A program made the position numbers and the translations under genes. This document shows, piece by piece, positions 16,685 to 25,062 of a stretch of 64,000 bases of DNA. Source of the DNA: Filimonas zeae (GTDB lineage Bacteria; Bacteroidota; Bacteroidia; Chitinophagales; Chitinophagaceae). The stretch lies in assembly GCF_014641615.1 (NCBI RefSeq), contig NZ_BMIB01000003.1, positions 744,001 through 808,000 of the forward strand, written 5' to 3'. Under the pieces are notes generated by a model. It saw only the letters and a list, made by a program, of their open reading frames with translations. It ran no database searches and had not been told where the DNA came from. How positions within the stretch are numbered: the stretch's first letter is position 1; every line of letters starts with the position of its first letter.

Positions 16685-17760
16685 GCAGTGTGCAATTGAT
16701 AGTTTTCAATAAAATGAATCATCTGGCTGTTAAACTGATCCGTTCCATTAAACAAAAAACCATGCCTAACCGGCAAAACATAGAGGGGGAGCCTGTCCAG
16801 TTCGTTTTTAAATTTAAGCAGACGAACGGCATCTTTTTCTGTGGTAAGGATTATTTTCCTGTTACCGGTAAGCTGTTCGTACTTTTTACGGATGTCTTTC
16901 AAATCGTCAATTCTAAAGATATGATGATCGTTATAGTCAAGCAGGTCATAGGTAGCTACCTGCTCGTTCAGATACTGTTTTAATGGTTTGGGATTGGCAA
17001 TGCCACATACCAGCAATACCTCATCTTCCGCGGCCAGATTATGCGCGTTACGATTGATAATGTGATAGGGAGTGCCGTATTCAATAGTAGTAAAATATAC
17101 CTGCTGGTGCGGCAGCGGTGCTATTTCCAGTAATAACCGGTCTCTTTCCAGCTCAGACAGGTTGGCCGGGCATTTGGTTACCACAATAATCTGCGCCCTT
17201 TTATAGCTGCTGCGCTGATCGCGCAGATCGCCGGTAGGCAGAAAATAATCTCTTGTAAACAAATTGTTGTAATCGGTAAGCATAATGTTCATACCTGCAT
17301 TTACCGGGCGGTGCTGAAAAGCATCATCCAGCAGTATTACCTGTGTTTCCGGGCGGTCGTGCAGCAATTGCGGAATAGCTACAATACGCTCCTCACCTAC
17401 TGCTACCGTAATATCTGGAAATTTCAGGTGAAACTGCATAGGCTCATCGCCAATATCCAGTGCAGTGGTTTGGTCGCCTGCCAGTGCATAACCTTTGGTT
17501 TTGCGTTTGTAACCCCGGCTTAGCGTAGCTACTTTGTATTTGTTCCGTAACAGATGCACCAGATACTCCACCATGGGCGATTTACCAGTGCCACCCACCG
17601 CTACATTGCCTATGCAAATAAGTGGTAAGCCAAATTCTGCGGAACGGAGATATTTTTTATTGTAAAGGAAATTGCGAATGGTAACCGCCAGGCCGTATAA
17701 CAATGCAAACGGCAGTAAGAGAACACGAAATGATTTCAAAAAAAATGCATTAAAATTCAT
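16681..17760 (-). CDS. lpxK: Tetraacyldisaccharide 4'-kinase
   Basis: The 359-residue inner-membrane kinase phosphorylates the lipid A disaccharide precursor at the 4' position. There is an N-terminal membrane helix (residues ~8-28), a Walker A GNVAVGGTGKSP at about 51-62, and the conserved L-S-R-G-Y-K-R and D-D-A-F-Q-H-R blocks of the family. The start codon lies inside the end of the cyclo-ligase gene (11-base overlap), and its stop overlaps the rnr start. Confidence 0.95.
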   Translation of the reverse strand: MNFNAFFLKSFRVLLLPFALLYGLAVTIRNFLYNKKYLRSAEFGLPLICIGNVAVGGTGKSPMVEYLVHLLRNKYKVATLSRGYKRKTKGYALAGDQTTALDIGDEPMQFHLKFPDITVAVGEERIVAIPQLLHDRPETQVILLDDAFQHRPVNAGMNIMLTDYNNLFTRDYFLPTGDLRDQRSSYKRAQIIVVTKCPANLSELERDRLLLEIAPLPHQQVYFTTIEYGTPYHIINRNAHNLAAEDEVLLVCGIANPKPLKQYLNEQVATYDLLDYNDHHIFRIDDLKDIRKKYEQLTGNRKIILTTEKDAVRLLKFKNELDRLPLYVLPVRHGFLFNGTDQFNSQMIHFIENYQLHTA

Positions 17761-18319
17761 AAATGGTTGCGGGTGTAACGCAATAATCTAAAGATACATC
17801 AAAAGGCTGAGTATCAATGATTTTTTCAACAGGCTCAAAATAACTGAAACCCACCTTTAAAACCTCCGGCCGGCAGCGGGCCAGATAACGGTCATAAAAC
17901 CCTTTTCCATACCCGGCGCGGTAACCGGCTTCATCACATACCAGCATGGGTACAAATACCAGATCAATGCTTTCCGGTTCTATCTGCGTGCCGTTTACAG
18001 GTTCTGTAATACCCCATTCATTGGCCAGGTATACCGTGTCTTCATCTATAGCATAGGCTTCCATGCTGTAATCTGCAAAATTGCTGATGGTGTAGGCCAT
18101 TTGCAGGCCTGGTATGGTATGGCGCAGATAGCCGGTAAACAGGTGGGTATTGGGCTCTGCCTGGCTGGGCATGGGCCAGTAGGTTAGCAGGGTTTCTACT
18201 TCTTCAAACGCCAGCCGCTGAAACTGAATCAGCAACAGATCATCCAGCTTCAGCTTTTCGTGCGAAGAGATAGCCGCCCTTTTTTCGCGGTATAGTTTAC
18301 GAAGTTGCTGTTTGGTCAT
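17750..18319 (-). CDS. 5-formyltetrahydrofolate cyclo-ligase
   Basis: The start is set at the ATG at 18319 (MTKQQLRKLYREKR), giving 189 residues. A longer frame would add 40 residues that only reflect the overlapping rsmD gene. The family blocks are present: K-L-x-x-x-Y-R-E-K-R at the start and the C-terminal Y-R-A-G-Y-G-K-G-F-Y-D-R-Y nucleotide/substrate loop. It converts 5-formyl-THF to 5,10-methenyl-THF with ATP. It overlaps rsmD by 23 bases and lpxK by 11, in a compact operon. Confidence 0.92.
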   Translation of the reverse strand: MTKQQLRKLYREKRAAISSHEKLKLDDLLLIQFQRLAFEEVETLLTYWPMPSQAEPNTHLFTGYLRHTIPGLQMAYTISNFADYSMEAYAIDEDTVYLANEWGITEPVNGTQIEPESIDLVFVPMLVCDEAGYRAGYGKGFYDRYLARCRPEVLKVGFSYFEPVEKIIDTQPFDVSLDYCVTPATIYEF

Positions 18320-18857
18320 CCGTATTTTCAAAAAAGGAAAACAAAGTACTGCCGTAGTTGCGCACAAAACTAAAACCTGCAAATTTTTCGTAAGCGTTGC
18401 GGGGCGTATGCTCCAGTACAAAAAAACCACCTGGTGCAATCAGTTTTTTCTGTACAATAATTTTAGGCAGCTCGTCAATGGTACCCAGCGCATAAGGCGG
18501 GCCGGCAAATATAAAATCAAACTGTCCGCTGCAGGTAGCTAAAAAACTAAACACCTCCATTTTAATTACCTGGCAGTTGGGCATGCCCAGCATTTCGGTG
18601 TTCTTTTTAATAAAAGCATGCATCTGCGGGTCTTTCTCTACTATAATCTGTTTATCGGCTCCGCGGCTGGCCAGTTCGTAGCTGATGCTGCCGGTGCCGC
18701 CAAACAAATCCAGCGTATTGGCGCCTTCAAAGTCTATGCGGTGTTGTAATATATTAAACAGGCCTTCCTTGGCAATATCCGTGGTTGGCCGTGTGTGTGG
18801 CATATTAGCGGGTGGGTTTATTCTTCTGCCCCCCCATTTTCCGGAAATAATCCTCAT
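18297..18857 (-). CDS. rsmD: 16S rRNA (guanine966-N2)-methyltransferase RsmD
   Basis: The 186-residue protein starts with the RsmD signature MRIISGKWGGRRI and has P-H-T-R-P-T-T-D, the SAM-binding motif LDLFGGTGSISYE (about 49-61) and the acidic end of strand 2. In motif IV, where N6/N2 methyltransferases normally have (D/N)PP(Y/F), it reads G119-P-P-Y (codon GGC), an unusual change at a catalytic position. The rest looks intact. It overlaps the DUF3822 gene by 4 bases and the cyclo-ligase by 23. Confidence 0.9.
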   Translation of the reverse strand: MRIISGKWGGRRINPPANMPHTRPTTDIAKEGLFNILQHRIDFEGANTLDLFGGTGSISYELASRGADKQIIVEKDPQMHAFIKKNTEMLGMPNCQVIKMEVFSFLATCSGQFDFIFAGPPYALGTIDELPKIIVQKKLIAPGGFFVLEHTPRNAYEKFAGFSFVRNYGSTLFSFFENTDDQTATS

Positions 18858-19675
18858 GTAGTTGTTTTAAAAAAAGGTACAAAAAAATGTACCGGTTGTT
18901 CGGTAAAAGCACCCCCCAACCTGTTACCAGGCAGGGAATCTACTGCCACATCCGGCAGGTATTTTACCATTTCTTCGTACAGGCTCGATTTAAAGTCAAT
19001 CAGGCCTGATACCCTTACCGGCGTGCTCTCATAATCCATCCCGTACTGGTTGCAGGTATTGAGTATATAATATAATACATCTTCCGGCGTCTGGTAATTA
19101 AAAGTCTGCATCAGTTGCACTTTCCGCTGTTTTACCACTACCAGTATAAAATGGTTTCGGTAAAAGAAAGCATATAATCCCTGACGGTCGTAATTGAAGC
19201 TGTTAAATAAGCCCAGGTATTTGTGTTCAAAAGTAGCGTTGGGGTAAGTCATTACCACGGCTTCTTTCCAGGCACGCGGTACGCGGAATACAGCGGCGGT
19301 TCTGGTAGCTGTATGCGTATGGCCCGATACATCTGCATGCAGGGCGTTACCAAATACAATATTCAGATACTGGGTAGAAACCTGTTCGTGGTAATAATTG
19401 GCCGGCACCAGTAAACATTCACTGTTTTCCCAGATTACCTGCACCTGTGGGTGGTAATCCTTCATTATTTTAGATACCAGCTTCACATCGCGCAATACGT
19501 TGGCAAAAACAGGAGACATTTCTGCGTCGTACTCAAACAATTCAAATGCGGAGATTACATTGCTGTTGCTGTCTTTCAGCCAGGTAGCCACATGGCTTTT
19601 ACCCAGTTCCAGATAAAACTGCTCTGCTCCGGTGGCGGTTTCGGGGTTGTATATACCAAAGGTTTTCTGTACCAT
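18854..19675 (-). CDS. DUF3822 family protein
   Basis: ATG at 19675 is used; a TTG three codons upstream is the alternative. The ~273-residue cytoplasmic protein matches DUF3822, a Bacteroidota family with an actin/ASKHA-like fold and no known function. It is usually next to rsmD, as here (ATGA overlap). The gene is first in the run of DUF3822, rsmD, cyclo-ligase, lpxK and rnr. Pairing with rsmD suggests a ribosome or envelope link, but nothing in the sequence proves it. Confidence 0.8.
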   Translation of the reverse strand: MVQKTFGIYNPETATGAEQFYLELGKSHVATWLKDSNSNVISAFELFEYDAEMSPVFANVLRDVKLVSKIMKDYHPQVQVIWENSECLLVPANYYHEQVSTQYLNIVFGNALHADVSGHTHTATRTAAVFRVPRAWKEAVVMTYPNATFEHKYLGLFNSFNYDRQGLYAFFYRNHFILVVVKQRKVQLMQTFNYQTPEDVLYYILNTCNQYGMDYESTPVRVSGLIDFKSSLYEEMVKYLPDVAVDSLPGNRLGGAFTEQPVHFFVPFFKTTT

Positions 19676-19752
19676 TTTCTCCAAATAAATTGCAATGATA
19701 CTAAAAAGCCGTTGACTGCCAACTCCCTTAACCCTGGTTGCAGGGTATTAAT

Positions 19753-19760
19753 TAACTTTG
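19753..19760 (+). promoter_or_regulatory. -7 box (TAACTTTG) of the MATE gene
   Basis: A perfect TAnnTTTG box ending 12 bases before the ATG at 19773. No TTG is seen at the usual -33 spacing. Confidence 0.5.
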
Positions 19761-19772
19761 CGGCTTCCCGTT

Positions 19773-21131
19773 ATGAGCAGCACGAACAACACAGCCGGTT
19801 TACAGGTGTCGATTACAAACCGGCAGATTTTCAGCATTGCATTGCCTATAGCCGCCTCCATGGTGGTTCCGCAGATTAATTTTATTACCAATAATATTTT
19901 TCTGGGCGGGCTTGACCGGCAATCGCTGGCGGTAGCCGGTATTACCGGCGTATATTATCTCATGTTTGCTGTAGTGGGCGGCGGTTTAAACAATGGGTTG
20001 CAGGCACTGATTGCCCGCCGGGCAGGCGAAAATCGTCCGGAGGAAATTGGCGGGCTTTTTCAACAGGGTGTGCGTATTGCTATGGGGCTGGCGCTGGCAG
20101 GTATTATTATTACCTACCTGGTGGCTCCTTTTATATTGCGGATGACGCTTCATAATCAGGAACATGTGGATATGGCAGTGCGGTTTCTTTACATCCGCAT
20201 ATGGGGGCTTCCCTTCCTGTATATTTATCAGATGCGCAACGCGCTGCTGGTGGGTATTAACCAAAGCAGGTTTCTGGTAATAGGTACGCTGGCCGAAACA
20301 CTGATTAATATCTTTCTTGATTATGGGCTTATTTACGGGCATTGGGGTTTACCAGCATTGGGGTTTGACGGAGCTGCTTACGCCAGCGTGGCCGCAGAAG
20401 CAGGTGGTTTGGTGGTAATTTTTGCAGTAATGAGAAACAATGGCATTATCCGGAAACTGCAGTTGTTTCAGAAAAAGCCGTTTTCAAAGGCGGTAAACTC
20501 GTTGATTTTACAACAATCAGCCCCGCTTATTCTGCAATATGCCCTGAGTATTGCTGCCTGGGAGTTTTTTTATATACTGATTGAGCATCATGGCGAGCGT
20601 GACCTGGCCATTTCCAACGCCATGCGTAATATATTCGGGTTGTTTGGCTGTGTTACCTGGTCGCTTGCTGCTACCAGTAATGCCATGGTCAGCAATATTA
20701 TTGGTCAGGGGCTTCAGAACCGTGTTATTGAGCTGGTGTGGAAAATAGCGCGCCTGAGTATCAGTTTTGCCGTTATCATTTTTATTCTGCTGAATCTGAT
20801 GCCGGGTTTGTTGTTAAAAGTATATGGGCAGGGGCCTGATTTTATTGCGGCAGCCATACCTGTAGTACGTGTGGTATCGGCCGCTATGATATTGCAGAGC
20901 ATTGCTACCGTATGGCTTAACTCGGTGGTAGGTACCGGCAACAGTAAAATGAACCTGTTTTCTGAATCGCTGGCTATCATAGTATATGTAACGTACGTAT
21001 ATATTGTGCTGGAAAAGATGCAGTTGTCTATTGTGTGGGGTTGGGCGAGTGAATGTGTGTACTGGATTACCATTTTTACGCCTTCGTTCTGGTATATGAT
21101 GAGCGGAAAATGGAAACATAAACGCATTTAG
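19773..21131 (+). CDS. MATE family efflux transporter
   Basis: ATG at 19773 is chosen over a TTG five codons upstream that lies in the promoter box. The 452-residue protein has about 12 membrane helices and the MATE pattern: IFSIALPIAASMVVPQINFI in helix 1, then repeated G-L-N-N-G-L-Q-A and G-x-x-A-x-x-A-S-V blocks. Such transporters exchange drugs or metabolites for Na+ or H+. Substrate unknown. It is divergent from DUF3822. Confidence 0.9.
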   Translation: MSSTNNTAGLQVSITNRQIFSIALPIAASMVVPQINFITNNIFLGGLDRQSLAVAGITGVYYLMFAVVGGGLNNGLQALIARRAGENRPEEIGGLFQQGVRIAMGLALAGIIITYLVAPFILRMTLHNQEHVDMAVRFLYIRIWGLPFLYIYQMRNALLVGINQSRFLVIGTLAETLINIFLDYGLIYGHWGLPALGFDGAAYASVAAEAGGLVVIFAVMRNNGIIRKLQLFQKKPFSKAVNSLILQQSAPLILQYALSIAAWEFFYILIEHHGERDLAISNAMRNIFGLFGCVTWSLAATSNAMVSNIIGQGLQNRVIELVWKIARLSISFAVIIFILLNLMPGLLLKVYGQGPDFIAAAIPVVRVVSAAMILQSIATVWLNSVVGTGNSKMNLFSESLAIIVYVTYVYIVLEKMQLSIVWGWASECVYWITIFTPSFWYMMSGKWKHKRI

Positions 21132-21200
21132 CACGTTTTTGTACTTTTTTTCCCGGGTATAATACAATTATTTTGAATATTTTATCCCTATTTTTGGGGA

Positions 21201-21443
21201 ATGGAAAACGTATGTGTGATAACTGATTTCGAAGAAATAACCGCTACCCGTCGCTTTGACAAGGTAGAAACACCAGCCGCATTAGAGGGCTACAGCGTAT
21301 ACGTTGGTGGCAATTTTATCTTTATTAAAAATGCCCGGCAAATGACAGTACGCTTTCATCTTCCCAATTTCGGTTCTAAAATTACTGCAGAAGGTCTGCA
21401 GAACTGGATTGAGCGTATTAAGCGTTTGTATCCCAATTTTTAA
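21201..21443 (+). CDS. Hypothetical small protein
   Basis: An 80-residue product starting at an ATG shortly after a TATTTTTG box (21189-21196). It has no signal peptide or membrane segment. It alternates short beta-like stretches (YSVYVGGNFIFIKNA) with a C-terminal amphipathic helix around W-I-E-R-I-K-R-L. I recognise no family. Codon use resembles its neighbours, which supports a real gene. Confidence 0.55.
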   Translation: MENVCVITDFEEITATRRFDKVETPAALEGYSVYVGGNFIFIKNARQMTVRFHLPNFGSKITAEGLQNWIERIKRLYPNF

Positions 21444-21469
21444 TAATTTACCTGCTTAATGCAGCGTAT

Positions 21470-22699
21470 ATGATGAATCGCCTGGTATCGATAACGGTGA
21501 TATGGTTTGCCATTGACTTTTATTTTCTACAGGCGATCCTTACAGCTACAGCCGGTTTTGGCAGTCTTACCCAGCAATGTATAGTTGCAGCGTACTGGCT
21601 GGCAGATGCGGCTATTGTGCTTTCTATTCTGTATGGCGCCCTCTCCCCCCGTATCGATTTCAGCGCTTCCCAGAAAGTAAAATGGCTGGTGGGGCTGGTT
21701 ATTCTTTCCATTGTACCCAAACTGCTGGCGCTGCCGGTGTTACTGGTGGAAGATATTACGCGCATTATACGCGCGCTGGTAAACTGGCTGCATCATGCCC
21801 CGCAAGCCGTACCCCGTAACAAAGAAGTAAGTGAGGTGGCTATAGGCCTGGCGGTTATACCGTTTTTCGCTATTATTTATGGCATGTGGCGCGGTAAATA
21901 CCGTTATCAGGTACATAATATTACACTTTCGTTTAATGATCTCCCTGAGGCTTTTAATGGCTTTACCATTACCCATCTTTCCGATATTCATTCCGGCAGC
22001 CTGGTGAATACCAAACGTGTTGCACAGGGTATTGCGCTGGCCAATAAGCAGCAGAGCAATATAATTGTATTTACGGGCGATCTGGTAAACAACAAATCTT
22101 CCGAGATGATGCCCTGGATAAGCACGTTTGCTGCGCTGCAGGCCAGCGGGGGCAAATATTCTGTGCTGGGCAACCATGATTATGGCGATTACATACGCTG
22201 GAACACGCCCGGCGAAAAAGCAGCGAATCTGGAGCAGCTGAAGCAGATACACCAGCAAATGGGCTTTCGCCTGCTGATGAATGAACATATTACGCTGGAA
22301 AAGAATGGCCAAACGCTTACTGTGGCCGGCGTTGAAAACTGGGGTAAGGGGGGCTTTGTAAAACATGGCGACCTGCGGAAGGCAATGAACGGCGTTGCTG
22401 GTGATGCGTTTACGGTACTCCTCTCTCACGACCCCTCGCACTGGCAGCACGAAGTAATAACATGGCCGCAGCCCATACAACTTACTTTGAGCGGGCATAC
22501 CCATGGAATGCAGTTTGGTATCGAAATTTTTGGCTTTAAATGGAGCCCTATTAAATACATGTATAAACAATGGGCAGGTGCTTACCATAACAAAGAACAG
22601 GTGCTGTATGTAAACCGGGGCTTCGGATTTTTAGGTTTTCCCGGGCGGGTAGGTATTCATCCGGAAATTACAGTTATAACATTGCGTAAAACAAGATAA
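21470..22699 (+). CDS. Membrane-anchored metallophosphoesterase (YkuE-like)
   Basis: The 409-residue protein has three or four N-terminal membrane helices (residues ~1-140). A calcineurin-like phosphoesterase domain follows with all metal motifs: LSDIHSG, FTGDLVNN, GNHDYG, and GHTHGMQFG near the end. Two in-frame ATG codons (21470 and 21473) are equally likely starts. The catalytic domain should face the periplasm. YkuE-like members act on phosphate esters, possibly UDP-diacylglucosamine-like lipids; the substrate here is unknown. Confidence 0.88.
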   Translation: MMNRLVSITVIWFAIDFYFLQAILTATAGFGSLTQQCIVAAYWLADAAIVLSILYGALSPRIDFSASQKVKWLVGLVILSIVPKLLALPVLLVEDITRIIRALVNWLHHAPQAVPRNKEVSEVAIGLAVIPFFAIIYGMWRGKYRYQVHNITLSFNDLPEAFNGFTITHLSDIHSGSLVNTKRVAQGIALANKQQSNIIVFTGDLVNNKSSEMMPWISTFAALQASGGKYSVLGNHDYGDYIRWNTPGEKAANLEQLKQIHQQMGFRLLMNEHITLEKNGQTLTVAGVENWGKGGFVKHGDLRKAMNGVAGDAFTVLLSHDPSHWQHEVITWPQPIQLTLSGHTHGMQFGIEIFGFKWSPIKYMYKQWAGAYHNKEQVLYVNRGFGFLGFPGRVGIHPEITVITLRKTR

Positions 22700-22781
22700 A
22701 AAAAACAGATGTGATTTTTTTAGCTTGTTTCAAAAAATTACTAACTTGCTGTAGTTAGTAAACCCAACTAAATCGATTGCC

Positions 22782-22970
22782 ATGCCAGAAAATCTGCAAA
22801 CAGGTTCTTCAAAGAACGTACGTATTAACATCCATCAATCTAAAGACTTAAACTATTGGACCAGTAAGTTTGGTGTTTCTGTAATCAACTTAAAAATTGC
22901 AGTAAGCGAATCAACCGGTAAAGCGGAAGATGTGGAGCAGTGGCTGAAAAGGCATAAGTATATTGCTTAA
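22782..22970 (+). CDS. DUF3606 domain small protein
   Basis: A 62-residue protein with the DUF3606 pattern: V-R-I-N-I-H-Q-S-K-D-L-N-Y-W-T-S-K-F-G-V-S, then L-K-I-A-V-S, then V-E-Q-W-L. The function of the family is unknown. It is monocistronic and followed by a clear terminator. Confidence 0.8.
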   Translation: MPENLQTGSSKNVRINIHQSKDLNYWTSKFGVSVINLKIAVSESTGKAEDVEQWLKRHKYIA

Positions 22971-23008
22971 AGCATTTGAATCCTCTATAAAACCTGGCCG
23001 TTGCTATT

Positions 23009-23032
23009 ACCATCCTTAAAGGATGGTTTTTT
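23009..23032 (+). terminator. Intrinsic terminator of the DUF3606 gene
   Basis: ACCATCC, a TTAAA loop and GGATGGT are followed by a run of T. Confidence 0.85.
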
Positions 23033-23087
23033 ATGCCCTGGAGTATACTTTTCAGCACTTTATGCATTTTAAGCCCCGGAATAGCTT

Positions 23088-23915
23088 TTAATTCAGCTTG
23101 TTTTTAATGTCGGAAATATAAACTGCCTGGGGCATTTCACAATAAGGGTCGCTAAAGTGGTAACCTTCTGTATACAGGCGGTTGGCTTCCTTAAAGTACT
23201 GCGAAGCCTTTTCCTGGTTATGCATACCCTGCCAGGCCAGCCCTTTGTAATAAGCTGTTTCCATATAGTTGTTACAGCGTTTTTCCTGCAGGTCAAGATC
23301 TTCCAGAGCGCTATTGTAGTCGCCGGTTTGTATTTTTAAAACCGCCCGGTATAAATAACCGAACATATCCGTCTGGTGGTAGCCGTATTTTACAACTACC
23401 GTATCCAATGCCAGGTTAAAATAGTTCAGTGCTTCGGCGTAATTGCCTAGTTGTTGTTGGCAAAGCGCCGCCATGGTATACACATTCCAATAACCATCAC
23501 CCGAACGGGGTAAAATGTATTTAGGTAAGGTATCTACATTTTGCAGGTCTTGCAGTGCACCTTCGTAATCTCTTACAAACTTAAATCTGCACCAGCCGCG
23601 GATAATAAGGTAGGTGGACGGGTTTAGCGCTACTGCTTTGTCAATATATTTTCGCCAGGTATAAAAGTCGCCCCGTTTCAGATAAGGCACGCCCAGTTCC
23701 CGCCATGCGTAGGAAAAATCAGGGCATATGCGTATAGCGCTGTCCATGTACAGTTGGCTTTTAAAAGAGCCCTGCGCAAAACTATCTGCCCGGTTATACA
23801 ATTCACAGGCTTTTTTATGCGCGCTATCGGTGAAAGCGAGGCAGTTTATCTGCGTGTAGCCCGTGTTTATACAGGCGTAAAGTGCCAGGCATAGAAGTAT
23901 GCTACGTATACTCAT
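23088..23915 (-). CDS. Secreted tetratricopeptide-repeat protein
   Basis: The 275-residue product has a signal peptide (SILLCLALYACINTGYT) and several TPR-like units, for example A-L-C-Q-Q-Q-L-G-N-Y-A-E-A-L-N-Y-F-N-L-A and the next repeat G-D-Y-N-S-A-L-E-D-L-D-L. It is probably a periplasmic protein-interaction scaffold. It overlaps the upstream TonB-like gene by 4 bases (ATGA), so the two are translationally coupled. No enzyme domain is visible. Confidence 0.75.
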   Translation of the reverse strand: MSIRSILLCLALYACINTGYTQINCLAFTDSAHKKACELYNRADSFAQGSFKSQLYMDSAIRICPDFSYAWRELGVPYLKRGDFYTWRKYIDKAVALNPSTYLIIRGWCRFKFVRDYEGALQDLQNVDTLPKYILPRSGDGYWNVYTMAALCQQQLGNYAEALNYFNLALDTVVVKYGYHQTDMFGYLYRAVLKIQTGDYNSALEDLDLQEKRCNNYMETAYYKGLAWQGMHNQEKASQYFKEANRLYTEGYHFSDPYCEMPQAVYISDIKNKLN

Positions 23916-24409
23916 GGGGCTATGCTTATAATTTTTCCTTTTCTTAAGTGGAAGGTGATGTACTGATAGCTGTCATACGGCGTGCCGCGCAATTTTGCCG
24001 GCTCCCAGCCGCTGATGGTTTCCACCAGTTGGTGAAGTGCATCTGCCAGTGCTTTTTTAAACGTAATGGGCTGGTAAGCACTATCTAATTGAAATAAACG
24101 AAAGCAGCCCGTTTCGCCCTTGCAGTTAATAATAAAACGCACTGTAATATATCCGCTCTGATCTTCCCATTCCGGTCGGGTATTAAAGCCTTCCAGTAAA
24201 TAGTTATTGATTTCTTTTTTATGATCCAGGTAGTAAGAACGTGTGTTATAGTATTCCAGTACGCGTAAGGTATCACAAATTTTAAATTCAGGATCGTCCC
24301 TTGCGCTGTCGTAATGTAGTTCGCCTACCTGGCGGGTGAAGGTTTGCTGGGCGTTTACCTTTAAGGAGAATGTTACAAGCAGCAGAATCAGCGGTAATGT
24401 GTAATTCAT
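23912..24409 (-). CDS. Secreted TonB C-terminal-like domain protein
   Basis: A 165-residue product with a signal peptide (residues 1-20, ending VNAQ). The second half, G-Y-I-T-V-R-F-I-I-N-C-K-G-E-T-G through W-E-P-A-K-L-R-G, resembles the periplasmic C-terminal domain of TonB-like energy transducers. There is no N-terminal Pro-rich linker or ExbB-binding helix, so it is unlikely to be a working TonB. It is the first gene of a two-gene unit with the TPR protein. Confidence 0.6.
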   Translation of the reverse strand: MNYTLPLILLLVTFSLKVNAQQTFTRQVGELHYDSARDDPEFKICDTLRVLEYYNTRSYYLDHKKEINNYLLEGFNTRPEWEDQSGYITVRFIINCKGETGCFRLFQLDSAYQPITFKKALADALHQLVETISGWEPAKLRGTPYDSYQYITFHLRKGKIISIAP

Positions 24410-24460
24410 ATAGGGTTTAGTTATAACAAAATCAAAGTGATTATAATATTAATCCGATGG

Positions 24461-25000
24461 TTAGTGTTGAACAGCAGTTTGCATGGTCTGCAGTGTCAGC
24501 GCAACATTTTGTTTAAATACATTAAACAATTCCACCTGTTCTTTACCAGCAGTGGTACTGTCTATTGGGCCGGGAAGGTTTATAACGTAAGATTGTTTGC
24601 TTTCTATTGCAATATCTTTATCATTTACCTCCATAATCGGCTTTTTATAAGTATATCTTATCTCCTCTGCATTTACGGTGTTATTAATAAATACATAATT
24701 AATTTTACTACGCCCGGTTTCACCATACACTGTCCATCTGGCTTCCTTAATTTTTCCCTGGTGGTAATCGGCAATGGCTTCGCTGCCTTCTGAGCTAATA
24801 CCCTCAATTAAATAAGTAATAGTAGTGTCATGATAGGTAACTATAATGCTTTTATTAAGGCTATCCTGTGCAGTAACTGCGGGAGTAACCAAATGTATGG
24901 TATCTGCTGGCTGCTGCGTAGAGGTGTTATTGCAAGACACCAGTATTATAGCATTGATACCCGACAGGCAGATACTTAGGTTTTTAATAAACAGTTGCAT
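24461..25000 (-). CDS. Hypothetical lipoprotein
   Basis: A 179-residue product with a hydrophobic leader ending in the lipobox ILVSC, followed by a Thr/Gln-rich linker. The mature part is polar and mixed alpha/beta. No family recognised. It is transcribed on the same strand as the TonB-like gene downstream. Confidence 0.6.
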   Translation of the reverse strand: MQLFIKNLSICLSGINAIILVSCNNTSTQQPADTIHLVTPAVTAQDSLNKSIIVTYHDTTITYLIEGISSEGSEAIADYHQGKIKEARWTVYGETGRSKINYVFINNTVNAEEIRYTYKKPIMEVNDKDIAIESKQSYVINLPGPIDSTTAGKEQVELFNVFKQNVALTLQTMQTAVQH

Positions 25001-25062
25001 GGTGTGTTGGTTTGTGCGGGCTGGTTAATATATACCCGCACAGCAGGTTGAAGATAACGTTT

